From: Verrucomicrobiota bacterium
GTDB taxonomy: Bacteria > Verrucomicrobiota > Verrucomicrobiia > Limisphaerales > UBA9464
Assembly (NCBI GenBank): GCA_017309115.1
Contig: JAFLEF010000045.1
Span: 1 to 63,164, forward strand
Reading direction: 5' to 3'
Length of the DNA stretch: 63,164 nt
Shown: positions 1-7,686 of the stretch, one piece after another
Layout of the letters: each line of letters begins with the position of its first letter
Numbering within the stretch: the stretch's first letter is position 1
Position numbers and translations under genes: made by a program
Notes under the pieces: generated by a model
Databases searched by the model: none
Seen by the model: the letters and a program-made list of their open reading frames with translations, nothing else
Told to the model about the DNA's origin: nothing

Positions 1-1
1 G

Positions 2-124
2 AAGCGCAAATCCCGCGGCTTCCGCACCGTCGAATACTTCACCACCATGATCTACCTCGTCGCCTCCCATCTTCACTTCGACCTCCCAAATCCCCTCCCA
101 GCTACCCACACAAACTCATATTGA
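2..124 (+). pseudogene. C-terminal end of a transposase (ISL3-like), cut by the window edge
   Basis: The frame starting at base 2 is open from the window edge and stops at 122-124. It encodes about 40 residues, beginning KRKSRGFRTVEYF and continuing TTMIYLVASHL. The basic, aromatic-rich RGFRTxEyF pattern followed by a hydrophobic helix resembles the extreme C-terminus of DDE transposases of the ISL3 group. The family assignment is from memory of the motif only. Whether the element is complete cannot be judged because the rest lies upstream. It fits the accessory, rearranged character of the following 10 kb. Confidence 0.5.
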
Positions 125-609
125 GGCTGAAATAGGAACCCCGCCTGTGTCCCTTCAAAGCGGTGTGTAAAGATCAGTGGCACTTACCAGCTCTGGCCGC
201 GCGGAGGATGCCAGCTATCGCGCCGTCTGACTTCCGGCATTGCCGCTGGCCCTGGCTGTGGGCAGACTGGGCAGACTAGGGGTGCAATGGCCGCTGGTGT
301 GCATTGCGCTGCTCTGCACAGGAGACTTCCAATCACCCGAAGGGAAGTCCAGTGGCATTTGACCGCGATGCTCACCGCAATTTCTCTCATCTCAGAAACT
401 GCGAGGCAAGAAAGCCACTGGAACAGGATCGATCTTTCCCTAAGTTCTGGTGAGTTCACCAGTGCCCTTGTCCGAATGAGTGTTTGGGTGGGAAGCCACG
501 GACCTACGGACGGCAGCAAGCGAACGATTCACCAGGAATACTTTAATCCTCTCGATACAACCTCTCCTCGAATTGACTTGGAGAACGTGCGCGGGGTCAA
601 CTTGCTCCA
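125..609. other. Gene-free gap
   Basis: No convincing gene is seen. Short frames on both strands have unnatural composition. A 9-bp direct tandem repeat (GGGCAGACT twice) lies at about 260-277. If the transposase upstream belongs to a complete insertion sequence, its terminal inverted repeat should fall in the first part of this gap, but I cannot identify it without the other end. Confidence 0.4.
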
Positions 610-1128
610 ATGATTCCCGCCCTAGAAAAACTCATTCGAGATCTACGTTCTGCGGAAGTTACCCAGAAACGGGAATCGCTTTGCACAATCTCGCTGTTAT
701 GGGAATGGAAGATTCTCGATCGCCGTGACTCGGCGGACCTATTAAGTGACGCAGCCCTTTTGGAGATCGAGATTGCCCGTGATGAGTTGGAAGCTGCATT
801 AAACGTCATCGAAGAAGTCGCTGCAGATGGAACAGAAGATATTTCGATCCGACTTTCTGCATTGAGCGCCCTAGGCAGCGCGCCGCGGTTCAAGTGCGTC
901 GAAATCGGAGTTCAGTTGCTGAACGATGCTCATGCAGCACTTTCGCATGATGATCTCACCGAGATCATCTTTTACATCTCTCCATTCGCGGGAAGTAGCC
1001 AGTTTCGCAGTCAGATTCTAGCCCTTCCAAGTGCGTCGGACTTGATACGCACTTTGGGAAACCTCCAGCAGAGTGAAGATAGCCGATTAGCTCAAGCAGC
1101 TAGACGCCTACTGAATAGTCTGATGTGA
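610..1128 (+). CDS. Hypothetical alpha-helical (HEAT-like) protein
   Basis: This 172-residue protein begins MIPALEKLIRDLR. It is rich in helices with the spacing of HEAT/ARM-type repeats, for example EIARDELEAALNVIEEV followed by ISIRLSALSALGS. It has no signal peptide or membrane segment and ends in a helical tail, RLAQAARRLLNSLM. Small cytosolic HEAT-like proteins next to transposase and antitoxin debris are often immunity proteins of polymorphic toxins, but no toxin gene is visible here, so that is only a possibility. Its base composition is less GC-rich than the core genes to the right, which fits acquired DNA. Function unknown. Confidence 0.7.
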   Translation: MIPALEKLIRDLRSAEVTQKRESLCTISLLWEWKILDRRDSADLLSDAALLEIEIARDELEAALNVIEEVAADGTEDISIRLSALSALGSAPRFKCVEIGVQLLNDAHAALSHDDLTEIIFYISPFAGSSQFRSQILALPSASDLIRTLGNLQQSEDSRLAQAARRLLNSLM

Positions 1129-1284
1129 CCGGTGACATAATTGGCTGTGGTGGCGTGGAATTAGACTGCCCTCGGGCCGCGCCCAATATTCCCCTTTGAT
1201 ATAATACGTGATTGAAGATCGAAGTGTCATTCGGCGGGCGTGAATGTTCGGAGGAGGAGGAAGCCGTCATGAGACAAATAGAAT

Positions 1285-1312
1285 ATAGACCATAGACCGT
1301 CGTTCGTCGTTC
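1285..1312. repeat. Heptamer tandem array: ATAGACC x2 then GTCGTTC x2
   Basis: Four consecutive 7-bp blocks: ATAGACC at 1285-1291 and 1292-1298, then GTCGTTC at 1299-1305 and 1306-1312. Two different units abut each other, each perfectly duplicated. The array lies in a gap between a hypothetical gene and a broken antitoxin. Confidence 0.8.
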
Positions 1313-1449
1313 TAAAATTGCCTGATAAGAAAACTTAGCAGGCAAAAGCGGGAACGGTTCTTTGTTCTTTGTAAGCGTCCGGGGAAACCCATCTGGTAGG
1401 GTTGTGGAGTGGAAGGTTAGAGTTGGGGATGGACGATGTGGAGCGAGTG

Positions 1450-1470
1450 GTGTGGGGTGTGGGGTGTGGC
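1450..1470. repeat. Heptamer tandem array: GTGTGGG x3 (last unit one mismatch)
   Basis: Units at 1450-1456, 1457-1463 and 1464-1470; the third reads GTGTGGC. On the minus strand this lies at the 3' end of the antitoxin fragment, where it encodes the unnatural HTPHPTP tail. Confidence 0.75.
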
Positions 1471-1552
1471 GGATGATGATTTCGACTTCCTGATTGAGAG
1501 CGTTGATGAAGCGAAAGAGGCGGTCGGAGGAGAATCCTTCCACACCGAGGTA
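1456..1552 (-). pseudogene. C-terminal fragment of a HigA-type (XRE) antitoxin
   Basis: On the minus strand this stretch encodes GFSSDRLFRFINALNQEVEIIIR. That is the signature C-terminal segment of HigA/XRE antitoxins of the FSTDRLxRFLNALxxDVEIxIR type. The DNA-binding helix-turn-helix that should precede it is absent: upstream on the minus strand the reading enters the duplicated segment starting at 1540. No partner toxin is next to it. It is a relic truncated by the duplication boundary. Confidence 0.6.
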
Positions 1553-2250
1553 AAGTTGAGGGTGGGTTGATCCTGACCAATGGCTTGTATTGGGGGGTTC
1601 CAGGAGGGGCATGTCTTCTATTTTCTATTTCGAACGTCCCGGTACATTTTTCACCCTGCAGGATCCGGGGGCGATTTTGCGCTACTACGACCCGGCGCGG
1701 ATGTCGCGGGAGGAAATGGTCGAACTGGCCCGGGGCACCATCGGCAAGCTAGGCGTGGCGTTGGAAGACGTGCTGGCGGAGCAGGAACCGGTGGTGGTTC
1801 GTCCGGAGGAGATCGCCGGCCTGCCCTCGATTCCGCGTCTGCAACTGGAGTGGGCCTGGCCGAACCGCGCGGAGCGCTCGCAGTGGATCCAGGTGGAAGT
1901 GGATGCGGAACGGGGCACGGTGGAATCGATCCTGGTCGATGACACGAGGCTGTGGGGAAAACCTCCCTTGATCCTTGATCGACGTTCCGATCGCCGACCC
2001 TTCCCTCCGCCGCAATTGAAGGAAGGACCCAACCGGGTCGCCCATTAGCTTTTTTGGGCTGAGCGATCGTTCCAAGGAGGAGGTTTCTTTGGTGGAGTCA
2101 CCCTCCCGGCGCACCGCGACACTTCCCCGCGTGAAATCCTAAAAGCACGCCTGGGCGGGAAAGGAACGCTCAAGCGAGGAACGGAAGCGGCGAGCTTCTG
2201 CCAAGCCGACCCGTAGATCCTTGAACGTTCCGTACCCGCCCCACCATCGG
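1540..2250 (+). repeat. Duplicated segment, copy 1 (deleted and frameshifted)
   Basis: This stretch matches 4761-6112 almost base for base. Copy 1 lacks about 612 bp (an in-frame loss of about 204 codons between EQEPVV and VRPEE) and a 37-bp block after the stop, bounded by TTAG repeats. It carries one extra G in a G run near 1592 and two 7-bp tandem duplications (1616-1629 and 1967-1980). Copy 2 carries its own 7-bp duplication at 5837-5850. Summing these differences accounts for the length difference between the copies. Confidence 0.85.
1541..2048 (+). pseudogene. Broken copy of the two-repeat hypothetical protein at 4.6-5.8 kb
   Basis: Aligned to the intact paralogue, the reading begins in one frame (ILTNGLYWGV). 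It shifts after an extra G and a 7-bp duplication into the frame that reads FERPGTFFTLQDPG. It then jumps from the first to the second internal repeat (EQEPVV to VRPEEIAG). Another 7-bp duplication changes the frame again after GKPPLI, so the C-terminus (DVPIADPSLRRN in the intact copy) is replaced by an unrelated tail. The open piece at 1590-2048 (152 residues) is unlikely to give a functional product. Confidence 0.75.
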
Positions 2251-2448
2251 TTCCGTGACACTGACGTTGACCATTGACCCAAGCGGGTGTCCCAAAGCGC
2301 CTACGAACCGTCGTTGTGCGGATGATGTCCGCAGGCCGCACTGAAAATCCGACCTCGACAAGGTGGTAGTAGGCGCCTCTATCCGTGTTTCGGAATTCCT
2401 AGATAGGATGGACTTGCCCATTTCATCACCGCTTGGTAAACAAACATC
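2251..2448. other. Gap between duplicated segment and CHAT-like gene
   Basis: No gene, repeat or terminator recognised here. It must contain the promoter of the following gene, but I cannot pick out one convincing pair of promoter boxes. Confidence 0.3.
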
Positions 2449-4590
2449 ATGAAGCCTTGGAAATGGAGCCGCTTGGTATGCATCGTGTTCATGCTGGCGT
2501 TTACTCTCGTGAAGGCCAGGGGCATAAATGACACACGCATTACGGTACAGGGTTCCGACATCATTCTGCGATGGACGAGTTATCCTGGAGAGCGATTTGT
2601 TATCCAACAGCATCCTGATCTATGGGCGCGAGGTGGCTGGATCACTTTAAATGATGGCTTTCCAGCGGAGCCTGATGGAAACACGACGACCTTCATTCAG
2701 CAGGATGCGGTACAAAATCCTGAACCGTGCGAGGGGCGCTCCGGACGGTCACCAAGGCCTAGGCAAGAACGGGCCGAGCTTAGAGTTCCGAGCATTGAAG
2801 GTGCAGTCGACGCGACTATGGAAACTGGGGCATTTTGGGTAGAAACTCGGCCAACCGCTAAGCAGAAGCTGCTACGACACGGCGAACAGCCACCTCTTCC
2901 ACCTTCTGGACATCTGTCCCCGGAAGCACGACAGCGCCTCCGTGATCATCATCGACCCCGACCATCTTCCAGACGTCCGTACCGATCGCCATGTGGTGTC
3001 TCGCAAGGCTTTTTTCGGGTCATTTTGATTCCGGACTTTGTTGCCAACTATGAAACTCCATTCGAATTCACGGAGGGAATTGAGTTCATGCCGATATCGT
3101 TCGATGTGGATCCTGAGGAGATTGCCCAAGTGGAGTTGTTTGTTAACGGCCACAGATTTCCGTATGCTGACCTACGTTACGATGAAGATAATGGCCAATT
3201 TGGGATCCTGTTCAATCACGACCGGCTAGCGAATGGTACTTACAACATTCAACTCAGAACAACTCTTCACACTGGGACTGTTCAATCAACGGACACAGGC
3301 AGTACGATTGTTGTGAGCGGACGAGAATTTGAGACTAAAATAAATAATCCGATCAGTTTTTTTGATTGGAATGAGCTAATCGTTGGCAGCGAGGTATCCT
3401 TTCAGGCCCACGTCGCCGCCTATCCAGCGGACTGGACAATTGAGGTTTTTGACGCCGATCCTGAAAATTTTGATCCGATCCGGGTCGAATCGGGATCAAC
3501 GCAGGACGGAACCATCAACTGGACGTGGGACCTGCGTGATTCCGCAGGCAATGCCAGAACGTCACTGGAGTCCGATCCTTACTTTATTCCGGTGGTCACT
3601 GTTCTACCCCGTAGTTCGGATGCGTTGGCGGCCCCGATCAGCCGGCGGGGACCGTCGACAGCCTTGGACTATCCTGCGAGCGGAAGCTGGATCTTCGGCT
3701 ACCAGGATTCCGACAAGTCTTCAGGTCCCTCCGCGCGGGAAACGATCCGCAATGCCATCTACGCTTTGCCGGGATTCATCAACAACGAGGGGCTTGGGAG
3801 GCATTTGGTTGAGCTGCCTTTTGGGAGAGATTTGAATGATGACGGAACCGATGATGATCCAGCAGAGGCTCAGCGGCTCCGGAATGTAAAGTGGCAGGAA
3901 TTGGCCAATTATTTCTTTGATGTCCCTTACGGTCGATGGAGAAACTTCTACTACATGGGACATGGCACTGAGCACTGGGTGGGTGGTGATTTTGAACCTG
4001 ACAGGAGCAATGTGCGGCAATTCTCGCTAATCAACCCCGAAAGCTACCTACGGGATGGAAAATTGATCGGTTCTAATGCGCGCCTAACCTCGGAGGCCGT
4101 TCGCCGAGGCCTGACCTTTAACACCGATTTCGGGCCACGACCCTACCGATTTGCCTTTCTCGATGGATGCGCCACTGCCGCCGGAGATTTTCCCGAGGCA
4201 TTTGGAATCGGGAAACAGCAGAATGACCTGGCGTTTTATAAGGATGCGCAACGAAACCCGCGGAGGACGCGTCCGTCGGCATTCGTGGGTTGGAGCGAGT
4301 TGATTTATTATTCCACCGTTCAAGGCCGTCCGGGTTCAGTGCAAAATCCTCAGACCGGTGGAGTGGATACTTGGGGTGACTATCAGCAATATGCCTTTTT
4401 TCGTACCCAATGGATGTTCAATTGGCAAAGCAATCCTAATTTTCGTTTGTTAGATTCTGCACTCCGCGAAGCCCAACGAACAACGACCTGGATTCAACTG
4501 CAAACCTACAATCGTGTGTTGAAGATCTACGGATTCAAAGATCTTAGCTTTAATGAATTTAATCAGAAGGCGGATTGGCCAATTCCGTGA
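2449..4590 (+). CDS. Secreted caspase/CHAT-like peptidase candidate, possibly frameshifted internally
   Basis: The 713-residue protein begins with a signal-peptide-like stretch (MKPWKWSRLVCIVFMLAF). A beta-rich middle part resembles Ig-like/FlgD-type modules (SFDVDPEEIAQVELFVNG; WTWDLRDSAGNART). The C-terminal third carries a His-Cys pair in the order expected of caspase/CHAT/gingipain-fold peptidases: YYMGHG with His505 and FLDGCATA with Cys574. Residues about 95-190 look out of frame: arginine/proline-rich and unnatural. From 2843 the +1 frame reads a plausible HLLDICPRKHD...SVIIIDPDHLPDV, and one extra T in the T6 run at 3010-3015 would rejoin it to the main frame (KAFFRVILIPDF). So either two compensating indels or a sequencing error. 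GC content is low for the window. Substrate unknown. Confidence 0.65.
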   Translation: MKPWKWSRLVCIVFMLAFTLVKARGINDTRITVQGSDIILRWTSYPGERFVIQQHPDLWARGGWITLNDGFPAEPDGNTTTFIQQDAVQNPEPCEGRSGRSPRPRQERAELRVPSIEGAVDATMETGAFWVETRPTAKQKLLRHGEQPPLPPSGHLSPEARQRLRDHHRPRPSSRRPYRSPCGVSQGFFRVILIPDFVANYETPFEFTEGIEFMPISFDVDPEEIAQVELFVNGHRFPYADLRYDEDNGQFGILFNHDRLANGTYNIQLRTTLHTGTVQSTDTGSTIVVSGREFETKINNPISFFDWNELIVGSEVSFQAHVAAYPADWTIEVFDADPENFDPIRVESGSTQDGTINWTWDLRDSAGNARTSLESDPYFIPVVTVLPRSSDALAAPISRRGPSTALDYPASGSWIFGYQDSDKSSGPSARETIRNAIYALPGFINNEGLGRHLVELPFGRDLNDDGTDDDPAEAQRLRNVKWQELANYFFDVPYGRWRNFYYMGHGTEHWVGGDFEPDRSNVRQFSLINPESYLRDGKLIGSNARLTSEAVRRGLTFNTDFGPRPYRFAFLDGCATAAGDFPEAFGIGKQQNDLAFYKDAQRNPRRTRPSAFVGWSELIYYSTVQGRPGSVQNPQTGGVDTWGDYQQYAFFRTQWMFNWQSNPNFRLLDSALREAQRTTTWIQLQTYNRVLKIYGFKDLSFNEFNQKADWPIP

Positions 4591-4595
4591 CCGTT

Positions 4596-5837
4596 ATGGA
4601 CCTCTTGTTTCATCCTGTCGAATGGATCCAAATCACTCCCAGGTATTCTAATGCAGTTGTAGCAGCCGTGCTGCCCCGTCTGGCCGAAGCCGCGATTAAG
4701 CTCGGCTCGGAAATTCCTGTTCCGAGTGACCCGTCGCAAGTAGCTCGGTTTTCCGTGGTGCCACACCGAGGTAAAGTTGAGGGAGGGTTAGTCCTGACCA
4801 ATGGCTGGTATTGGGGGTTCCAGGAGGGGCATGTCTTCTATTTCGAACGTCCCGGTACATTTTTCACCCTGCAGGATCCGGGGGCGATTCCGCGCTACTA
4901 CGGCCCGGTGCGGATGTCGCGGGTGGAGATGGTCGAACTGGCCCGAGGCACCATCCGCAAGCTCGGCGTGGCGTTGGAAGACGTCCTGGCGGAGCAAGAA
5001 CCAGTAGTGGAGCAGGCCCGCGGAATCGGCACCAACGTGGTCCCCCGTTTTCAGGTCCGGTGGCGCGACCCCCGAGGTGGTGACGCCGCCGTCCTCGAGA
5101 TCAATGCCCAGGACAAACGGGTGGAGAGCCTGCGTTTCGTCGGGCGGCGCACGCTTTACCGCCCTCCGCCGGCGGTCACGGTCCAGCCCGGACGCCTGCC
5201 GCCGGAAAGCCCCTTGCAGAAGCTCAATGAGGCCGGAGGCGTCAATCCGGCATATGCCCTCCGCCTGATCCCGCTGGTGCTGGAGGCCATCGGGGACTGG
5301 TCCGGCCGGTTGGGCTGGAGTCTAGCCCTTCCGCTCACCACCAACCACGTGGAGCGTTTCTATGTCAGCGACCAGGGCGGCTGGCCGCATGCCGAAGTCA
5401 CGCTGACCAACGGCTGGTTCTTCCGGTTCCGCAATTCCGGACTGACCCAGGCCAGCTCGCCTCGGAGTTTTTTCGAGAGTGACCGGCTCCCCTTCCGATT
5501 CCGGGATTATGTCGGTCAGTGGAAGCTCACGGAGGACCAAGCCATCGAAAGGGCTCGGCAGGCGCTGGCGCGACTCGATTTTCCGGCCGGGTTCCTGCAT
5601 ACGGCGGAGGCGCCCCGGGTGGTTCGTCCGGAGGAGATCGCCGGCCTGCCCACGATTCCGCGTCTGCAACTGGAGTGGGCCTGGCCGAACCGCGAAGAGC
5701 GCTCGCAGTGGATCCAGGTGGAAGTGGATGCGGAGCGGGGCACGGTGGAATCGATCATGGTCGATGACACGAGGCTGTGGGGAAAACCTCCCTTGATCGA
5801 CGTTCCGATCGCCGACCCTTCCCTCCGCCGCAATTGA
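4596..5837 (+). CDS. Hypothetical protein with two internal ~200-residue repeats
   Basis: The protein is about 413 residues if it starts at ATG 4596; an in-frame TTG at 4575 overlaps the upstream stop. Each half has the order: helical segment (AVVAAVLPRLAEAAIKLG / ALRLIPLVLEAIGDWSGRLG), a V-x-F...HRGxVxGGLxLTNGWYWGF / EVTLTNGWFFRF strand pair, a helix resembling PepSY-type motifs (EMVELARGTIRKLG / QAIERARQALARLD), and a closing strand with ExxAxxxxVESLxxxxxxLxRPP. No signal peptide is visible, though such proteins are often secreted, so the 5' end may have been lost at the recombination junction. The resemblance to PepSY/YcdB-like modules is only suggestive. Function unknown. A broken paralogue lies at 1.5-2.05 kb. 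Confidence 0.6.
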   Translation: MDLLFHPVEWIQITPRYSNAVVAAVLPRLAEAAIKLGSEIPVPSDPSQVARFSVVPHRGKVEGGLVLTNGWYWGFQEGHVFYFERPGTFFTLQDPGAIPRYYGPVRMSRVEMVELARGTIRKLGVALEDVLAEQEPVVEQARGIGTNVVPRFQVRWRDPRGGDAAVLEINAQDKRVESLRFVGRRTLYRPPPAVTVQPGRLPPESPLQKLNEAGGVNPAYALRLIPLVLEAIGDWSGRLGWSLALPLTTNHVERFYVSDQGGWPHAEVTLTNGWFFRFRNSGLTQASSPRSFFESDRLPFRFRDYVGQWKLTEDQAIERARQALARLDFPAGFLHTAEAPRVVRPEEIAGLPTIPRLQLEWAWPNREERSQWIQVEVDAERGTVESIMVDDTRLWGKPPLIDVPIADPSLRRN

Positions 5838-6112
5838 AGGAAGAAGGAAGGACCCAACCGGGTCGCCCATTAGGGCAGACGGTCAACCGGCAAGACACCA
5901 GCTCTCTTAGCTTTTTTGGGCTGAGCGATCGCTCCAAGGAGGACGTTTCTTTGGTGGAGTCACCCTCCCGGCGCACCGCGACACTTCCCCGCGTGAAATC
6001 CTAAAAGCACGCTTGGGCGGGAAAGGAACGCTCAAGCGAGGAACGGAAGCGGCGAGCGTCTGCCGAGCCGACCCGTAGATCCTTGAACGTTCCGTACCCG
6101 CCCCACCATCGG
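4761..6112 (+). repeat. Duplicated segment, copy 2 (full length)
   Basis: This is the longer partner of 1540-2250. The similarity covers most of the hypothetical gene and about 275 bp downstream, including a conserved non-coding stretch from TTTTTTGGGCTGAGCGATCG to CCCCACCATCGG. Copy 2 has a 7-bp duplication (AAGGAAG twice) at 5837-5850, immediately after the stop codon, that copy 1 lacks. Confidence 0.85.
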
Positions 6113-6114
6113 CG

Positions 6115-6389
6115 ACCGGATTCACGCGCCACGCGCCCTCGCCGCGGCCCGACAATCTCCCACCGGATCTCGTGGCAATAAGCCGCCACCGCCATCGCCA
6201 TCTTGCTGATCGGGAATCGGGAGACAGCGCTGCGTCAGCAACTCCGCGATGGCCCGGAAGGAGGCGCACTCCTGCCGTAGCTCGATCATGACGTCCTTCG
6301 CCGAGGAAAGTTCCTGGAATATCTGCGGACGACGCGGTGTAAACGCGGCGACCGCCTGTCGGACGCTGGTGGGATCAAAGGAGGACATG
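6115..6389 (-). pseudogene. Small conserved-looking ORF, frameshifted by a 7-bp duplication
   Basis: From ATG at 6389 the minus strand reads MSSFDPTSVRQAV, then PRRPQIFQEL and later FRAIAELLTQRCLPI, a helical, HTH-like pattern with natural composition. The frame is then disturbed at 6208-6221, where GATCGGG is followed by AATCGGG on the plus strand. Removing one 7-bp unit joins LLTQRCLPI to SKMAMAVAAYCHEI in the next frame. The resemblance to small invertase/mobilisation-associated HTH proteins is weak and unproven. No promoter is evident. Interpreted as a decayed small gene; function unknown. Confidence 0.45.
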
Positions 6390-7054
6390 GCAGGACGGGA
6401 GTTGATGGAGGGGAGACACGGACGAGGACGAGACACGGAGAAGACCATTCCTCGACGTGGGCGTGGACATGCCGCGGCATTGGTAAGTTCCCGGACAAGG
6501 ACTGCCTTGGGATTGGCTACGGACTGACCGCGGTAAGTCGCGGGACTCGGACTGCACTGGGACAAACCGTTCCGCTGGAAGTGGACGGGTCGTGGACACG
6601 GATCTGCCAGCGGACTTGCCGTGGTCACGGCTTGATCAAGACCTTTGCGAAATCGCGGACGCGGCTTGGCCGATGCCAGGTCACGCACGAGTGCGCAGCC
6701 GCGGTTTCGTCCATCGGCACATCTATCGCACGACTGTTCCGCGTCTCTGGCGCGGCGACTCCGCGGACACCAAAACCTAACGGAGATTAGGGGTAACGCG
6801 TGCCCTCTAGAAGAGAGACTCCAAGTCGAGTCCGTTCGACGTCCCAGACCTGAACCAACCTCTCGGCCGTGGAATGGCAACGGTGAGCCGACTGGCGACC
6901 CTTTTCGAACATTCAGCCACCCTCGATGGATAGGGTCGATTCGGGAATACCAGCCCCCATTGCGGGACTCAGTGACAGTCCCCACTCGATCAAACTGGAT
7001 TGGTAATCCATCGCCCAGGGTGCTGTTCCAAACTGAATCAGAACGGTCTCACCG
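6390..7054. other. Gene-free tract rich in reiterated GTCC (minus strand)
   Basis: No gene is recognised in this 665-bp stretch. On the minus strand a long open frame runs through it but its composition (Arg, Pro, Ser, Cys) is that of a shadow frame. Between about 6420 and 6640 the tetramer GGAC/GTCC recurs at short, irregular spacing on one strand, and CCGCGG palindromes appear near 6472, 6528 and 6698. This is more regular than ordinary spacer. Confidence 0.4.
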
Positions 7055-7489
7055 TCACCGGCGCTTGCTGCCCCCGAGCCACCCAGCAGCGCGCCGGCTT
7101 TCAAGAAATTCGTATGGGAGCAGAATTGGCAGCCCGTAGAATTGTCCACCGAGCACACCCATGAAATCCTCGCGGTCGAGCGTGAGAAGGACTTGCGCCG
7201 AGGCGAGCGCCGTCAGAAGCACCGGTCGGTCTTTGCTCACTGGGAAAACGAGCACACGATTGAGACTCACCACGTCATCCACAATCACGAGTTGACGCCG
7301 TAGTGGTAGCCAATCGGAAGTCGCAACAGTGGGGAACTTCACCAGATTCCGAGTCACCTCCCCAACGACCCATGGGCTCGCCATCAGTTCCCAGCCCTGC
7401 GCTGGCGCGTATTGAAAAACCGCCCGAGACGAACCCTTCGCCGAACCGCACGCCGCGAGGAGCACGCTGGTGTCGAGAAACAACTTCAC
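7055..7489 (-). CDS. PIN-domain toxin of a VapBC-type pair
   Basis: The 144-residue protein begins with the PIN hallmark MKLFLDTSVLLAA. The first conserved acidic residue is in FLDTSV, and acidic residues of the central (GEVTRN) and C-terminal (LLTLDREDF) parts are in the expected order for a Mg-dependent ribonuclease. PIN toxins cleave RNA, often initiator tRNA or rRNA. The GTG start overlaps the antitoxin stop in a GTGA arrangement, so translation is probably coupled. Length is typical of the family (about 130-150). The C-terminal tail is basic (GWLGGSKRR). Confidence 0.8.
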   Translation of the reverse strand: MKLFLDTSVLLAACGSAKGSSRAVFQYAPAQGWELMASPWVVGEVTRNLVKFPTVATSDWLPLRRQLVIVDDVVSLNRVLVFPVSKDRPVLLTALASAQVLLTLDREDFMGVLGGQFYGLPILLPYEFLESRRAAGWLGGSKRR

Positions 7490-7686
7490 GCCTCGGCTAG
7501 AAAACGGCGGTAGCCAGCCTCATCGTCCGCGATCCATTTATCTATTTGCACCTTCGGAAGGTCGCGTGGCGGTGGCAAAACCCCGCCCGCCGCGTGCAAC
7601 CGCGTGGCGAGAAACAGCAGCAACTTCTGTTGATCCTGGGGCGCCAGCGATTCAGCGGCAGCTTCAATTTCGGACAGCGTGCTCAT
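7486..7686 (-). CDS. Antitoxin partner of the PIN toxin
   Basis: This short 66-residue protein starts at ATG 7686 (MSTLSEIEAAAESL). It has an N-terminal helix-rich segment (PQDQQKLLLFLATRL) and a C-terminal DKWIADDEAGYRRFLAEA that could wrap the toxin. The pattern of small acidic proteins with LSPxDQQxLLxFLAxRL is common for antitoxins preceding PIN genes. A longer in-frame reading to 7863 has no natural start and poor composition, so the shorter start is preferred. The stop codon overlaps the toxin start. Expected to bind and neutralise the toxin and to autoregulate the promoter. Confidence 0.75.
   Translation of the reverse strand: MSTLSEIEAAAESLAPQDQQKLLLFLATRLHAAGGVLPPPRDLPKVQIDKWIADDEAGYRRFLAEA

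Noticed and set aside
260-277. GGGCAGACT twice, a 9-bp tandem repeat
   Set aside because: Unit length is nine, so it does not belong to the heptamer set; reported only as a counter-example to the 7-bp rule.
287-613. Open frame of 108 codons that overlaps the start of the HEAT-like gene (ATGA)
   Set aside because: The sequence is unnatural (mixed Arg/Ser/Trp-rich) and has no recognisable motif; the overlap is probably chance.
6122-6985. Long open frame of 287 codons on the minus strand
   Set aside because: Composition is dominated by Arg, Pro, Ser and Cys, typical of a GC-rich shadow frame; only its last third (from ATG 6389) looks natural.
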